64,000 bases of DNA from positions 310,001-374,000 of the forward strand of contig NZ_KI911782.1 of assembly GCF_000515395.1 (NCBI RefSeq), in the 5' to 3' direction. A program made the translations under genes and the position numbers. Positions 8,330 through 19,154 of the stretch are shown here, in pieces (within the stretch, counting starts at the first letter, position 1; every line of letters starts with the position of its first letter). The notes beneath the pieces are model-generated. The model made no database searches and was not told where the DNA came from. It saw only the letters and a program-made list of their open reading frames with translations. Origin of the DNA: Jiangella gansuensis DSM 44835 (lineage in GTDB: Bacteria > Actinomycetota > Actinomycetes > Jiangellales > Jiangellaceae).

Positions 8330-9096
8330 GCGCCGACGCCGTGACGCTGCCGGGCTGGTGCCGGCTGGTCCGCGCCGGGAATCCCGGGCCGATGACCCTC
8401 GACGGCACGAACACCTGGGTCCTCGCGACCGGTGCGGGCGCCGTCGTTGTCGATCCCGGCCCGGAGCTGGAATCACACCTGGCCGCGGTGGCCGCCCTCG
8501 GACCGGTCGCGCTGGGGGTGGTGACGCACCACCACAGCGACCACTGTGGCGGCGTCGAGCGGTTTCGCGAACTCACCGGAGTATCCGTGCTGGCCCGCGA
8601 CCCCGTCGGCAGCGGTGCCGACGACGTCCTGCCCGCGTCCGGGTCCACGCTGGACGTGCCCGGCCTCGATATCACCGTGCTCGACACCCCGGGCCACACG
8701 GCGGACTCGGTGTCGTTCGTCGTCTCCGACGGCACCACCACCGGGCTGCTGTCCGGCGACACCGTGCTCGGCCGGGGCACCACCGTGGTGATGCATCCGG
8801 ACGGCGACCTCGGCGCCTATCTGGACTCGCTGGACCTGCTGCGCCGCACGGCCGCCGCGGGGTGGGTGCTGCTGCCCGGACACGGCCCGGTGCGGCCGGA
8901 CGCCGCGGCGGTGGCGGACAAGTACCGCACGCACCGTCTCGCGCGGTTGGAGCAGGTGCGCACCGCGCTCGCGGCCGGCGCCCGGACGGCCCGCGAGATC
9001 GTCGAGATCATCTACGCCGACGTCGACCGCTCGGTCTGGCCGGCCGCCGAACGCACCGTCGAAGCCGCCCTGGCCTACCTCAGCCCAGAGGCGTGA
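8326..9096 (+). CDS. MBL-fold metallo-hydrolase
   Basis: This 256-residue enzyme has the metallo-beta-lactamase fold. The zinc-binding motif THHHSDHCGG is present, followed by DTPGHTADSVSF (third His), a GDTVLG segment with the bridging Asp, and a late LLPGHGPV His. A C-terminal helical region (HRLARLEQVRTAL ... AREIVEIIY) resembles the winged-helix tail of LACTB2-like proteins, some of which are RNA endonucleases. In M. tuberculosis the equivalent gene (Rv3677c) sits beside crp, as here. Converges with crp with 17 bases between stops. Substrate is not known. Confidence 0.88.
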   Translation: MSADAVTLPGWCRLVRAGNPGPMTLDGTNTWVLATGAGAVVVDPGPELESHLAAVAALGPVALGVVTHHHSDHCGGVERFRELTGVSVLARDPVGSGADDVLPASGSTLDVPGLDITVLDTPGHTADSVSFVVSDGTTTGLLSGDTVLGRGTTVVMHPDGDLGAYLDSLDLLRRTAAAGWVLLPGHGPVRPDAAAVADKYRTHRLARLEQVRTALAAGARTAREIVEIIYADVDRSVWPAAERTVEAALAYLSPEA

Positions 9097-9113
9097 TCAC
9101 GCAGGTGCGTGGC

Positions 9114-9791
9114 TCAGCGGGCGCGGCGGCGCAACCGGTCGACGTCGAGCACGACCACCGAACGCTGCTCGAGGCGCAGCCAGCCACGCGAGACGAAGTC
9201 GGCCAGCGCCTTGTTGACCGTCTCACGAGACGCGCCGACCAGCTGGGCCAGCTCCTCCTGAGTGAGGTCGTGCACGACCCGCATGCCTTCCTCGGACGGC
9301 ACGCCGAACCGCGTCGACAGGTCGAGCAGCTGCTTGGCCACCCGGCCGGGCACGTCGGAGAAGACCAGGTCGGTCTGGATGTCGTTGGACCGGCGCAGCC
9401 TCGACGCCAGCTGCAGCAGCAGACCGCGCGCCACCTCCGGACGCCCGGTCAGCCAGGGCGTGAGGTCGGCGTGGCTGAGGCTCCACAGCGTGGTGTCGGT
9501 GACGGCGGTCGCGGTGGCCGAGCGGGGACCGGGATCGAACAGCGACAGTTCGCCGAACATCTGGCCGGGGCCGAGCAAAGCGAGCAGGTTCTCGCGGCCG
9601 TCCGGCGCCGTCCGGCCCAGTTTGATCTTGCCTTCGGTGACGACGTAGACGCGATCCCCCTCGTCGCCTTCGCGGAAGAGCGTCTCGCCCCGATTGAGGT
9701 GGACCTCGGTCATCGACGCGCGCAACGCGCCGGCGGCCTCGTCGTCCAGCTCGCGGAACAGCAGAGCGCTCCGAAGCACGTCGTCAACCAC
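9114..9791 (-). CDS. crp: cAMP receptor protein family regulator (Crp/GlxR)
   Basis: This 225-residue global regulator has an N-terminal cyclic-nucleotide domain with the phosphate-binding cassette [15 protein letters not shown], a dimer helix, and a C-terminal winged helix ([20 protein letters not shown], recognition helix SRETVNKAL). Length and sequence fit actinobacterial Crp/GlxR proteins, which bind cAMP and recognise TGTGA-N6-TCACA. The GTG at 9791 gives the usual N-terminus ([11 protein letters not shown]). It diverges from nth. Good matches to its consensus lie elsewhere in this window upstream of the actP operon and of hppA; a weak match lies in its own upstream region. Confidence 0.95.
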   Translation of the reverse strand: MVDDVLRSALLFRELDDEAAGALRASMTEVHLNRGETLFREGDEGDRVYVVTEGKIKLGRTAPDGRENLLALLGPGQMFGELSLFDPGPRSATATAVTDTTLWSLSHADLTPWLTGRPEVARGLLLQLASRLRRSNDIQTDLVFSDVPGRVAKQLLDLSTRFGVPSEEGMRVVHDLTQEELAQLVGASRETVNKALADFVSRGWLRLEQRSVVVLDVDRLRRRAR

Positions 9792-10017
9792 TACCTGGTC
9801 CTCCTTGCCGGTCCGGCCACGGGCGCCGGTTCACGGCCGTCGTTCGATCGTGACAGGTGTTTCGCATCACGTTGGCCGCAACCTATTGTGCCTGCGGCCC
9901 ATCATGGCCGACTATTCGCCCCCGCAACGAGATTTCTGCCGAAACCCGCGGGACAGGATATGCGCCGGCACGGAGAGCCCGGCTGTCGGTGGCCGAAAGT
10001 ACAGTGAAGTGGTGGCG

Positions 10018-10722
10018 ATGGTGGAACCCGAATCCCGGCTCGCGCTCGTACGCCGTGCCCGGCGCATCAACCGCGAGCTCGACGCGTTGTATCCCGACGC
10101 GCATTGCGAACTCGACTTCACCACCCCGTTCGAGCTGCTGATCGCCACCGTGCTGTCGGCGCAGACCACCGACGTCCGCGTCAACGGCGTCACGCCGGCG
10201 CTGTTCGCCCGCTACCCCGACGCGGTCGCGTTGGCCGCCGCCGAGCGCGAGGAGGTCGAGAAGCTCATCCAGCCGACGGGGTTCTTCCGGGCGAAGACGC
10301 AGTCCATCCTCGGACTGTCGCAGGCCCTGGTCGAACGCTTCGGCGGTGAGGTCCCCGGCCGTCTCAAGGACCTGGTCACCCTGCCGGGCGTCGGTCGCAA
10401 GACCGCGAACGTCGTGCTCGGCAACGCCTTCGGCGTTCCCGGCATCACCGTCGACACCCACTTCGGCCGGCTGGTGCGCCGCTTCGGTTGGACCACACAG
10501 ACCGACGCGGACAAGGTCGAGACAGAAGTCGGCGCGCTGTTCGGAAAGAGCGAGTGGACCATGCTGTCGCACCGGGTCATCTGGCACGGTCGCCGGCGCT
10601 GTCACGCTCGCCGTCCGGCCTGCGGTGCCTGCCCGCTGGCCCGGCTGTGCCCGTCCTACGGGGAAGGGCCTACCGACCCGAAGGTCGCTGCCAAGCTGGT
10701 CCGGAACGGGCCGCGTGCATGA
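10018..10722 (+). CDS. nth: Endonuclease III (DNA glycosylase/AP lyase)
   Basis: This 234-residue base-excision repair enzyme removes oxidised pyrimidines and cuts at abasic sites. The helix-hairpin-helix [18 protein letters not shown] contains the catalytic Lys (K128), and the catalytic Asp is D146 in VDTH. The C-terminal [4Fe-4S] cluster motif C-x6-C-x2-C-x5-C is intact ([17 protein letters not shown]). The ATG at 10018 is used; a GTG two codons earlier is a possible alternative. The stop overlaps the next start by four bases, giving an nth-nudix-marP operon as in mycobacteria (Rv3674c-Rv3671c region). Confidence 0.96.
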   Translation: MVEPESRLALVRRARRINRELDALYPDAHCELDFTTPFELLIATVLSAQTTDVRVNGVTPALFARYPDAVALAAAEREEVEKLIQPTGFFRAKTQSILGLSQALVERFGGEVPGRLKDLVTLPGVGRKTANVVLGNAFGVPGITVDTHFGRLVRRFGWTTQTDADKVETEVGALFGKSEWTMLSHRVIWHGRRRCHARRPACGACPLARLCPSYGEGPTDPKVAAKLVRNGPRA

Positions 10723-11414
10723 CGGCAGCTGAGCGCGACACCGCGTCTCGTCTCGGCCCGCCGCCCTGGCTGCGCCCGATCGCCGATGCCGCCGGAGCGA
10801 TCTCCAGCGAGCAGCTCGCACGGTGGCTGCCGCCCGCGGACGGGTCGGCGCGGGCGGCCGCGGTGCTGGTGCTGTTCGGCGAGTCCGGCGGCGAACCCGA
10901 CGTCCTGCTCACCGAGCGGGCGCCGGGCCTGCGGCGGCACGCGGGTCAGGCGGCCTTCCCCGGCGGTGTCAGCGACCCCGGCGACGGCGGCCCGGCCGGT
11001 ACCGCGCTGCGCGAGGGGGTCGAGGAGACCGGGATCGATCCCGCCGGCGTCGACGTCCTCGCGACTCTGCCGCCGCTGTGGATCCCCGTCACCAACTATG
11101 CGGTGACGCCGGTGCTGGCGTGGTGGCGGGAACCCTGCGAGGTGCGCGTGGTCGATGCCGCCGAGGTCGCGTCGGTTCGCCGGGTGCCGCTGCGTGCGCT
11201 GCTCGACCCGGCCAACCGGATGTCGGTGCGGCATCCGTCCGGGACGGTTGGCCCGGCCTTCCGCACACACGGCCTGCTGGTGTGGGGGTTCACCGCCATC
11301 GTGCTGTCCCATTTGTTCGAGGCTGCCGGAATCGACGAACCGTGGGATCGTACTCTCGTCGTGCCGCTCCCAACCGGGCCCGGCGGTCAATCCGAAGGTC
11401 GAGGTGCGATCTGA
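10719..11414 (+). CDS. Nudix hydrolase, CoA pyrophosphatase-like
   Basis: This 231-residue protein resembles NUDT7/YeaB-type CoA diphosphatases. [20 protein letters not shown] is the upstream signature of that group, and the Nudix box ends in [11 protein letters not shown] (REx2EE). It continues with [19 protein letters not shown], typical of the CoA-active subgroup. The ATG at 10719 overlaps the nth stop (ATGA) and its own stop shares one base with the marP start (TGATG), so the three genes are coupled. It corresponds in position to Rv3672c. Cytosolic; likely hydrolyses oxidised CoA species, by family. Confidence 0.88.
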   Translation: MTAAERDTASRLGPPPWLRPIADAAGAISSEQLARWLPPADGSARAAAVLVLFGESGGEPDVLLTERAPGLRRHAGQAAFPGGVSDPGDGGPAGTALREGVEETGIDPAGVDVLATLPPLWIPVTNYAVTPVLAWWREPCEVRVVDAAEVASVRRVPLRALLDPANRMSVRHPSGTVGPAFRTHGLLVWGFTAIVLSHLFEAAGIDEPWDRTLVVPLPTGPGGQSEGRGAI

Positions 11415-12604
11415 TGCTGGGCCTGAACGCGGTGGACCTGCTGATCGTCATCTTGGCGGTCGTCGTCGGGTACACCGGGTGGACGCACGGGTTCGTCGTC
11501 GGTCTGCTGTCGTTCATCGGCTTCGTCGGCGGCGCCGTCGGCGGGCTGCTGCTGGTCCCGCTGGTGCTCGGCGGGTTCGACCCGGGGCTCGGAGTGTCCG
11601 TGCTGGCCGTCCTGCTGGTGCTGGGGGTCGCCTCCATCGGGCAGGGCGTGTTGGCGTGGGCCGGCGGCTGGGTGCGCTCCAAGGTGTCGTCGCAGCCGGC
11701 ACGGAAGTTCGACGCCGCCGGCGGTGCCCTGCTCGGTGTGGCCGGCCTGCTGCTCGCGGCATGGGCGTGCGGCCTGGCCATCTCCACCGCGGCCGTGCCG
11801 TACGCATCACCCGGCGTGCGCGAATCGCGCATCCTGCACCTGGTCGACCAGGCCGTCCCGGTGTCGCCGGACAGGTTTCGCACCGCGTTCGAGGACGTCG
11901 TCACGGCCGGCGGCTTCCCCCAGGTGGTGGTCCCCTGGGAGGCCGAGCCCATCGTCGACGTCGAGCCGCCGGGCAGCCTGCTGCGCCGCGACCCGGAGGT
12001 GCGCACCGCGTCGCAGAGCGTCATCCAGATCACCGGTCGCGCCGATTCCTGCGACCGCGTCATCACCGGCAGCGGCTTCGTCGCCGCCGCCGAACGGGTC
12101 ATCACCAACGCCCACGTCGTGGCCGGCGTACGCGAGCCCGTCGTGACGTTCCCCGACGGCGAGCCGATGGCCGCCCAGGTGGTCGCGTTCGACCCCGACA
12201 CCGACCTCGCCGTGCTGGCCGTCCCCGGGCTGCCCCAACCAGCGCTGCCGCTGAGCGAGCAGGAACCGGCCAGCAGTGTCGAAGGCGTCGTCATCGGCTA
12301 CCCGAACAACGGCCCGCTGCGCAGCGAGGAAGTCCGGGTCCGCGACGTCCACCAGCTCATCGGCCACGACATCTACGACGACGACACCGTCACCCGCGAG
12401 GTGGTGTCGCTGCGCGGCACCATCCGGCCGGGCAACTCCGGCGGCCCGCTGATCTCGCCTGACGGCGCGGTCATGGGCGTGGTGTTCGCGGCGTCGCTCA
12501 CCGACCCCGAGACGGGCTACGCGCTGGCTCCGAGCGAGTTCGCCGACCTCGTCGCCGAGTCCGCCGGGCTGGTCGAGCCCATCCCCACCGGCGCCTGCAC
12601 CTGA
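11414..12604 (+). CDS. marP: MarP-like membrane serine protease (CvpA plus trypsin domain)
   Basis: This 396-residue protein has an N-terminal CvpA-like membrane region of about four helices (from LNAVDLLIVILAVVVGYTG to about residue 135) and a periplasmic chymotrypsin-like protease domain. The catalytic triad is visible: H234 in TNAHVV, D264 in DTDLAVLAV and S342 in PGNSGGP, almost the same numbering as M. tuberculosis MarP (Rv3671c), which is needed for acid resistance through cell-wall hydrolase processing. Gene order (nth, nudix, marP, then ephE-like) also matches. Role in acid or oxidative stress is inferred from that homologue. Confidence 0.93.
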   Translation: MLGLNAVDLLIVILAVVVGYTGWTHGFVVGLLSFIGFVGGAVGGLLLVPLVLGGFDPGLGVSVLAVLLVLGVASIGQGVLAWAGGWVRSKVSSQPARKFDAAGGALLGVAGLLLAAWACGLAISTAAVPYASPGVRESRILHLVDQAVPVSPDRFRTAFEDVVTAGGFPQVVVPWEAEPIVDVEPPGSLLRRDPEVRTASQSVIQITGRADSCDRVITGSGFVAAAERVITNAHVVAGVREPVVTFPDGEPMAAQVVAFDPDTDLAVLAVPGLPQPALPLSEQEPASSVEGVVIGYPNNGPLRSEEVRVRDVHQLIGHDIYDDDTVTREVVSLRGTIRPGNSGGPLISPDGAVMGVVFAASLTDPETGYALAPSEFADLVAESAGLVEPIPTGACT

Positions 12605-12623
12605 CGCCGTCGCCCCGCCCTTG

Positions 12624-13541
12624 TCACCCCGGCAGCTTCAGCAGCCAGTCGAGGAGGACGTCTGTGACCATGGCCGGCGACTCTTCGTGCGGGAAGTGAC
12701 CGACCCCGTCCATCGGCAGCCAGTGGTACTCGCCGGAGATCATCTCGCGGGACGCCGCCGCCAGGTCGATGGAGATGTTCGTGTCCTGCGATCCGTGCAC
12801 CTGCAGGACGGGCAGGTTGAGCGGGTCCTGCAGGCGCTTGGCGAAACGCCTGCCGTCGCCGCGGAACAGCGAGCGGAACATCCACCGCTGGTACTCCAGC
12901 GCGCAGTGCGGCGCCGGCCACAACTGCATGGCGGCGCGGTAGCGCAGCGCGGCATCGGGTTCGGGGAACGACGCACCCGGTGCCGACCAGCGTCGCAGCA
13001 GGCGCTCGACGTGGGCACCGTCGTCGGCGATGAGCCGGCGTTCGGGCACCATGGGCGTTTGGACGCCGGCCAGGGAACCGCTGTGCCGGAACCCGCCGCG
13101 CAGCAGGTGACGCCGCAGCACCAGCGGATGCGGCATCGAAAGTACGGCGAGCGCTTCGATGTGAGCCGGGCGCATGGCTGCGGCGGTCCAGGCACCGTAC
13201 GCACCCCAGCCGTGCGCGACGAGCACCGCCCGCCGTTCGCCGAGCGAGCGGATGACGCCGGTGATGTCGGCGGCGAACGTGAACGGGTCGTACCCGCGCG
13301 GGGTCTTGTCGCTGCCGCCGTAGCCGCGCAGGTCCATCGCGGCCACGCGCCAGCCGGCGGCGGCCAGAGCCGGCAGCTGATGCCGCCAGGCCCACCAGAA
13401 TTCCGGGAAGCCGTGTAGCAGCAGGATCAGCGGGCCGTGCCCCATCTCGGCAACATGGAACTGCGCGCCGTTGGCGGCGATGGACCGGTGGGTCCAGGGA
13501 CCGGGGATGTCGACCGTCTGGCGGTGCTCGGTGGTGATCAC
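12624..13541 (-). CDS. Alpha/beta hydrolase, EphE-like, nucleophile position is Gly
   Basis: This 305-residue alpha/beta hydrolase resembles epoxide hydrolases: HGFPEFWWAWRHQ is the oxyanion-hole motif HGxP, and MDLRGYGGSDKP-like text follows. At the nucleophile elbow the sequence is VAHGWGAYG, with Gly where epoxide hydrolases have Asp (GHDWGA) and lipases have Ser. Late candidates for the other acid and His are QDTN and GVGHFPHEES. It lies opposite marP exactly as ephE (Rv3670) does in M. tuberculosis. The GTG at 13541 overlaps the upstream gene's stop (GTGA). Whether the protein is catalytic is open. Confidence 0.8.
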   Translation of the reverse strand: MITTEHRQTVDIPGPWTHRSIAANGAQFHVAEMGHGPLILLLHGFPEFWWAWRHQLPALAAAGWRVAAMDLRGYGGSDKTPRGYDPFTFAADITGVIRSLGERRAVLVAHGWGAYGAWTAAAMRPAHIEALAVLSMPHPLVLRRHLLRGGFRHSGSLAGVQTPMVPERRLIADDGAHVERLLRRWSAPGASFPEPDAALRYRAAMQLWPAPHCALEYQRWMFRSLFRGDGRRFAKRLQDPLNLPVLQVHGSQDTNISIDLAAASREMISGEYHWLPMDGVGHFPHEESPAMVTDVLLDWLLKLPG

Positions 13542-13957
13542 GTGCGGTCGGCGGTCCCAGTGAGTGCGCGGGCGGCGTCGCGGGCCGTCGTCTTGGTCCG
13601 CTCGGCCCTGGTCACGCGACCGAAGCTGCTCTTGGCGATCAGGGCCAGCACCAGCGCGATCACGAGGTAAGCACCCGCGACCACGAGGAAGGACCATCCC
13701 AGCGCCAACCCTAGTGCGTGCACACCGTAGACCAGCGCGAACGACCCGAGGATGAACGCGATGAGCGCCAGGAACGCGGCGCCGGCGATCATCGCGCCAC
13801 CCAGCCCGGCGGACCGGGCGTCGTTCTTGAGCTCGGCCTTGGCGAGTTCGATCTCGTCGTGGACGAGCGCGGTGAGATCGTTCTTGATCGAGGCCACCAG
13901 CTGCCCGATCGACGCCGAGCTCGCGGTGGCACCGTCGCCGGCGGATCGAGTGGTCAT
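13538..13957 (-). CDS. Small membrane protein, phage-holin-superfamily-like
   Basis: This 139-residue protein has an N-terminal helical segment with charged heptads (SIGQLVASIKNDLTALVHDEIELAKAELKND) and two hydrophobic spans (GGAMIAGAAFLALIAFILGSF and LGWSFLVVAGAYLVIALVLALI), then a basic tail. Proteins of this kind (called phage holin family III or DUF1469-like; Rv3669 in M. tuberculosis) are common in actinobacteria and are not known to be phage lysis proteins. The ATG at 13957 has GAGGGGG seven bases upstream and is preferred to a GTG at 13984. It is coupled to the EphE-like gene by a 4-base overlap. Function unknown. Confidence 0.75.
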   Translation of the reverse strand: MTTRSAGDGATASSASIGQLVASIKNDLTALVHDEIELAKAELKNDARSAGLGGAMIAGAAFLALIAFILGSFALVYGVHALGLALGWSFLVVAGAYLVIALVLALIAKSSFGRVTRAERTKTTARDAARALTGTADRT

Positions 13958-14082
13958 CCGGTACCCCCTCGTCGTAGTCGTCACCTCAGGCCCCGACGCA
14001 GGCCGTTGCCACGTGCTCGACTCTAGAGCAGGTCTGGGCCGCGGGTCGGGAAGACCGGCCGACCGGTTGACGATCTCGCCGT

Positions 14083-15369
14083 TCAGCGGGTGCTCGAATC
14101 GTCATCGCTGATTTGGTAGACGTCTGGGATGCCGTCGTGGTCCTCGTCACGCGACTCCTCCTCCGCCAGCCGGCGGTAGACGGCGTTGCGTCGTCCGAGT
14201 ACGACGGTGGCCAGCAGCGCGGCCATGAGCGACCCGATCAGAACGGCGGTCTTGACCAGCTCGCCGTGGTACGGATCGTCCTGGAAGGCCAGGTCACCGA
14301 TGAGCAACGAGACCGTGAACCCGATTCCGGCGATCGCCGACAGTCCGAACACGTCGCCCCAGGAGAGGTCGGCGTTGAGCTCGGCGCGGGAGAAGCGCGC
14401 CATCAGGTAGGTGCCGCCGAAGATGCCCAGGGCCTTGCCGGCCACCAGGCCGAGCACCACGCCCAGCGGCACCGGGTCGGTGAAGACCTCCCGCAGCGAC
14501 TCGCCGGACACCGTGACGCCGGCGGCGAACAGCGCGAAGATCGGAACGCAGAGCACGGCGGAGAAGGGCCGCACGTTGTGCTCGACCCGCTCCGCCGGGG
14601 CCTCGGCCTCGCCGTCGCGGTGCTTGGCCCGGGTGAGCAGGCCGAACGCGACACCGACGACGGTGGCGTGCACGCCGCTCTCGTGCATGAGCACCCAGCA
14701 CACGATGCCCATGGGGACGTAGAGCCACCATCCGCGCACGTTGCGCCGCTGCAGCAGGGCGTAGACGACCAGGATGGCGGCGGCGCCGAGCAGCGGCCAC
14801 AGTTCGAGGTCGCTGGTGAAGAAGACGGCGATGATCGTGATGGCGAGCAGGTCGTCGACGACGGCGAGGGTGAGCAGGAACGCCCGCAGCGCGGTAGGCA
14901 GCCGGGACCCGATGACCGCGAGCACCGCCAGGGCGAACGCGATGTCGGTGGCCGTCGGCACCGCCCAGCCCTGCATGGACCCGCCGCCGATGACGTTCGT
15001 CAGCGTGTATGCCAGGATCGGCCCGATCATGCCGCAGGCGGCGGCCACGATGGGCATGATCGCCTCTGCCGGGCGGCGCAGGCTCCCCACCACCAGCTCA
15101 CGCTTGAGTTCGAGCCCGGCGACGAGGAAGAAGACGGCCAGCAGGCCGTCGGCCGCCCAGGTGGCCAGGTCGAGATCGAGGTGCAGGCTCGCCGGCCCGA
15201 TGGTGGTGGTGCTGACGGTGGTGTACGAGTCGGTGGCCACGTTCGCCCAGATCAACGCCGTGGCCGCCGCTATGAGCATGAGGAAACCGCCGGTCGTCTC
15301 GCTGCGTAGCGCGGAGGCGACGAACTGTGCCTCGGGCCAGGAGGAGCGGCTGAACAGGCGGCGGGGCAC
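14083..15369 (-). CDS. nhaA: Na+/H+ antiporter NhaA
   Basis: This 428-residue integral membrane protein exchanges Na+ for H+ and helps salt and pH tolerance. It has about 12 hydrophobic spans. The paired transport aspartates are in LAVVDDLLAITI, and other family segments include FFLVAGLELKREL, WAVPTATDIAFALAVLA and LSAIAGIGFTVSLLIG. The C-terminal tail is acidic (EEESRDEDHDGIPD). The start is a GTG at 15369 with GGAAGGTGA upstream. Single gene; separated from the next by a strong hairpin. No regulator is adjacent. Confidence 0.95.
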   Translation of the reverse strand: MPRRLFSRSSWPEAQFVASALRSETTGGFLMLIAAATALIWANVATDSYTTVSTTTIGPASLHLDLDLATWAADGLLAVFFLVAGLELKRELVVGSLRRPAEAIMPIVAAACGMIGPILAYTLTNVIGGGSMQGWAVPTATDIAFALAVLAVIGSRLPTALRAFLLTLAVVDDLLAITIIAVFFTSDLELWPLLGAAAILVVYALLQRRNVRGWWLYVPMGIVCWVLMHESGVHATVVGVAFGLLTRAKHRDGEAEAPAERVEHNVRPFSAVLCVPIFALFAAGVTVSGESLREVFTDPVPLGVVLGLVAGKALGIFGGTYLMARFSRAELNADLSWGDVFGLSAIAGIGFTVSLLIGDLAFQDDPYHGELVKTAVLIGSLMAALLATVVLGRRNAVYRRLAEEESRDEDHDGIPDVYQISDDDSSTR

Positions 15370-15478
15370 GGTGGCATCACCTTCCGTTGTGAGGAGACGG
15401 GTCTGGAGACGCCGACCAGACTTCCCGGCACACCGGTGAGAATTCTACGGGACCGCCGCGGGAGCTCAGCCCGGTGCT

Positions 15479-15514
15479 CCCGCTTCGCCCGGTATGTGTG
15501 CCAGGCGAAGCGGG
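15479..15514 (-). terminator. Hairpin between PPOX gene and nhaA
   Basis: A perfect 11-base inverted repeat (CCCGCTTCGCC at 15479-15489, GGCGAAGCGGG at 15504-15514, 14-base loop) lies downstream of the PPOX gene and upstream of nhaA, both on the minus strand. It is a likely terminator for the PPOX transcript. No T-run follows, which is common in high-GC actinobacteria. Confidence 0.6.
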
Positions 15515-15549
15515 ATGACACCTGCGGATAGCCCGGCCACCGGCACCGA

Positions 15550-16020
15550 TCAGCGCGTGGACGACCGGACCGGCTGACCCGGCCGCCACCATCTGATCAG
15601 CATCCCGGTGCGGGTGTCGTTGAGGCCGGCCACCGCGACGTCGTCTATCTCCAACCGGAACAGGTGGAAGGGCTCCGACGGCAGATCCGGCCGCTCGGCG
15701 CGATGTGCCGCGAGCGCCGCTTCGTCGACCTCCACGGCACGGCCGGTGATCTTGACGTCCGGCGCGGTCATCGAACCGTCGCCAGGGTTGGAGTGCAGCG
15801 CGTACCGCGGGTCGCGGCGCAGATCGCGCGCCTTCATCGCGCCGAGCATCGAGCCGAGGGTGAGGTCGTCTCCGTCGATGTGCACCTCGGTGCCGCTGAC
15901 TCGCGGCGCGCCGTCGGCGCGCAGTGTCGCCAGCACGTGGTGCTTGGTCGCGGTGAGCTGGGCGCGCGCGATGCGGGCGAGGTCGGGCGCCTCGTCCTCG
16001 AACTGTCTCCATGTCGCCAT
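15550..16020 (-). CDS. PPOX-fold (pyridoxamine 5'-phosphate oxidase-like) protein
   Basis: This 156-residue protein has the split-barrel flavin/F420-binding fold. Typical elements are HHVLATLRADGAPRVSGTEV, DLTLGSMLGAMKARDLRRDPRYALHSNP and KITGRAVEVDE. Such proteins in actinobacteria are often F420-dependent reductases or haem/biliverdin binders; the cofactor is not certain here. The ATG at 16020 is chosen (MATWRQFE); an in-frame ATG four codons earlier is possible. It diverges from a WYL-domain regulator across 63 bases that hold a perfect 6+6 dyad, so it is probably that regulator's target. Confidence 0.8.
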   Translation of the reverse strand: MATWRQFEDEAPDLARIARAQLTATKHHVLATLRADGAPRVSGTEVHIDGDDLTLGSMLGAMKARDLRRDPRYALHSNPGDGSMTAPDVKITGRAVEVDEAALAAHRAERPDLPSEPFHLFRLEIDDVAVAGLNDTRTGMLIRWWRPGQPVRSSTR

Positions 16021-16044
16021 GAGCGCCAGCATGACTGCCGATCG

Positions 16045-16061
16045 CTGACACCGTCTGTCAG
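16045..16061. promoter_or_regulatory. Dyad operator between PPOX and WYL regulator genes
   Basis: The perfect inverted repeat CTGACA-N5-TGTCAG sits in the 63-base gap between the two divergent starts. It is a good candidate for the site bound by the neighbouring WYL/helix-turn-helix regulator, controlling both genes. Binding has not been shown. Confidence 0.5.
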
Positions 16062-16083
16062 GGATCTGGTCTAGGTTCGTCGC

Positions 16084-17049
16084 ATGCGAGCCAGCCGGTT
16101 GATGGCAATGATGCTGCTGCTCCAGCAGCGCCGGGAGGTCACGGCGGCGGACGTCGCGGCCGAGCTGGAGGTCAGCGTCCGGACGGTGTACCGCGACATC
16201 GCGGCGCTGCAGGCGGCCGGTGTGCCGCTGTGGACGGAGTCTGGTCCCGGCGGGGGCATCCGCCTGGTCGAGGGGTGGCGCACCAGCCTCGACGGGCTCA
16301 CCGGCGACGAGGCCGCCGCGCTGTTCCTGGGCGGTGTGCCCAGCGCCGTCGCCGACCTCGGCCTCGGCACGGTGCTCGTCGCCGCGCAGACGAAGGTCAT
16401 CGCGATGCTGCCGCCGGAGCTGCGCGGCCGGGCGGCCCGGCTGCGCGAACGCTTCCACGTCGACGCCCCCGGCTGGTTCGGGCCCACACAGCCGCCGGCG
16501 CAGCTGGAGGCCATCTCCGCGGCCGTGTGGTCCGGGCGCCGCGTCGACATCGTCTACCGGCGTGCGGACCGGACGGTGCACCGCCGGCTCGACCCGCTCG
16601 GCCTCGTGTTGAAGGCCGGCACCTGGTATCTGGTGGCGGCACACCGGCAGCAGACACGTACGTACCGGCTCAGCCGCATCGACGACGCCACCGTGCTGGC
16701 CGACGCGGCGGCGCGGCCGGACGGCTTCGACCTCGCCGAGTGGTGGGCGGAGTCATCGGCACGGTTCGACCGGTCGCTGCTGCGGTACCGCTGCCGTGTG
16801 CGGCTGTCGCCGACGGCGCTACGCGTGCTGCACACCGTCGTCGGCCCCGTTTCCGCGGCGCAGGCGCGGGAGTCGGCCGGTCCGCCGGACGACGACGGCT
16901 GGCGGGCCGTCGAGCTGTGGACCGAAGCCGAGGACGTCGCGACGCATCAGCTCGTCGGCCTCATGACCGGCGTGGAAGTGCTCGAGCCGGCCAGTCTGCG
17001 CGCGGCCGTGCGTGCCGTTGCCCTCGAGCTGGCGGCCCGCAACGCATGA
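16084..17049 (+). CDS. YafY-type HTH and WYL-domain regulator
   Basis: This 321-residue regulator starts with a DeoR-like helix-turn-helix (MRASRLMAMMLLLQQRREVT, then AELEVSVRTVYRDIAALQAAGV) and continues with a WYL domain, where GTWYLVAAHRQQTRTYRLSRI holds the usual WYL ligand-binding strand (W-Y-L). A WCX-like C-terminal region follows (RCRVRLSPTALRVL). WYL regulators respond to small nucleic-acid ligands or DNA damage in some cases. It diverges from the PPOX gene and probably regulates it and itself through the dyad between them. Confidence 0.9.
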   Translation: MRASRLMAMMLLLQQRREVTAADVAAELEVSVRTVYRDIAALQAAGVPLWTESGPGGGIRLVEGWRTSLDGLTGDEAAALFLGGVPSAVADLGLGTVLVAAQTKVIAMLPPELRGRAARLRERFHVDAPGWFGPTQPPAQLEAISAAVWSGRRVDIVYRRADRTVHRRLDPLGLVLKAGTWYLVAAHRQQTRTYRLSRIDDATVLADAAARPDGFDLAEWWAESSARFDRSLLRYRCRVRLSPTALRVLHTVVGPVSAAQARESAGPPDDDGWRAVELWTEAEDVATHQLVGLMTGVEVLEPASLRAAVRAVALELAARNA

Positions 17050-17050
17050 G

Positions 17051-17102
17051 TGATCGACAGGGGGCTGCTACCCCGCTGGCGGTAGCAACCCCCCGCCGAT
17101 CA
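17051..17102. terminator. Bidirectional terminator between WYL regulator and acs
   Basis: A long stem-loop lies exactly between the convergent genes. Outer arms TGATCG/CGATCA (17051-17056, 17097-17102), GGGGG/CCCCC and inner GCTACC/GGTAGC (17067-17072, 17081-17086) form an interrupted stem with an 8-base loop. Its symmetry suits termination in both directions. Confidence 0.75.
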
Positions 17103-17113
17103 CCGGTGGAGCG

Positions 17114-19075
<1,962 letters not shown>

Positions 19076-19154
19076 GTTCGTCTGCTCCTCGTGTCGTGAT
19101 GTCTGGGCAGGGCCGGGCATCGTTTCGATCAGCGACTGTATCGAGCCGTCCGAG

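Noticed and set aside
9856-9871. Crp site for autoregulation of crp
   Set aside because: Only about seven of ten defined bases match TGTGA-N6-TCACA, too weak to list.
13538-13957. Prophage remnant because of a holin-like protein
   Set aside because: No other phage gene is near; this small membrane protein is a normal part of the marP/ephE region in actinobacteria.
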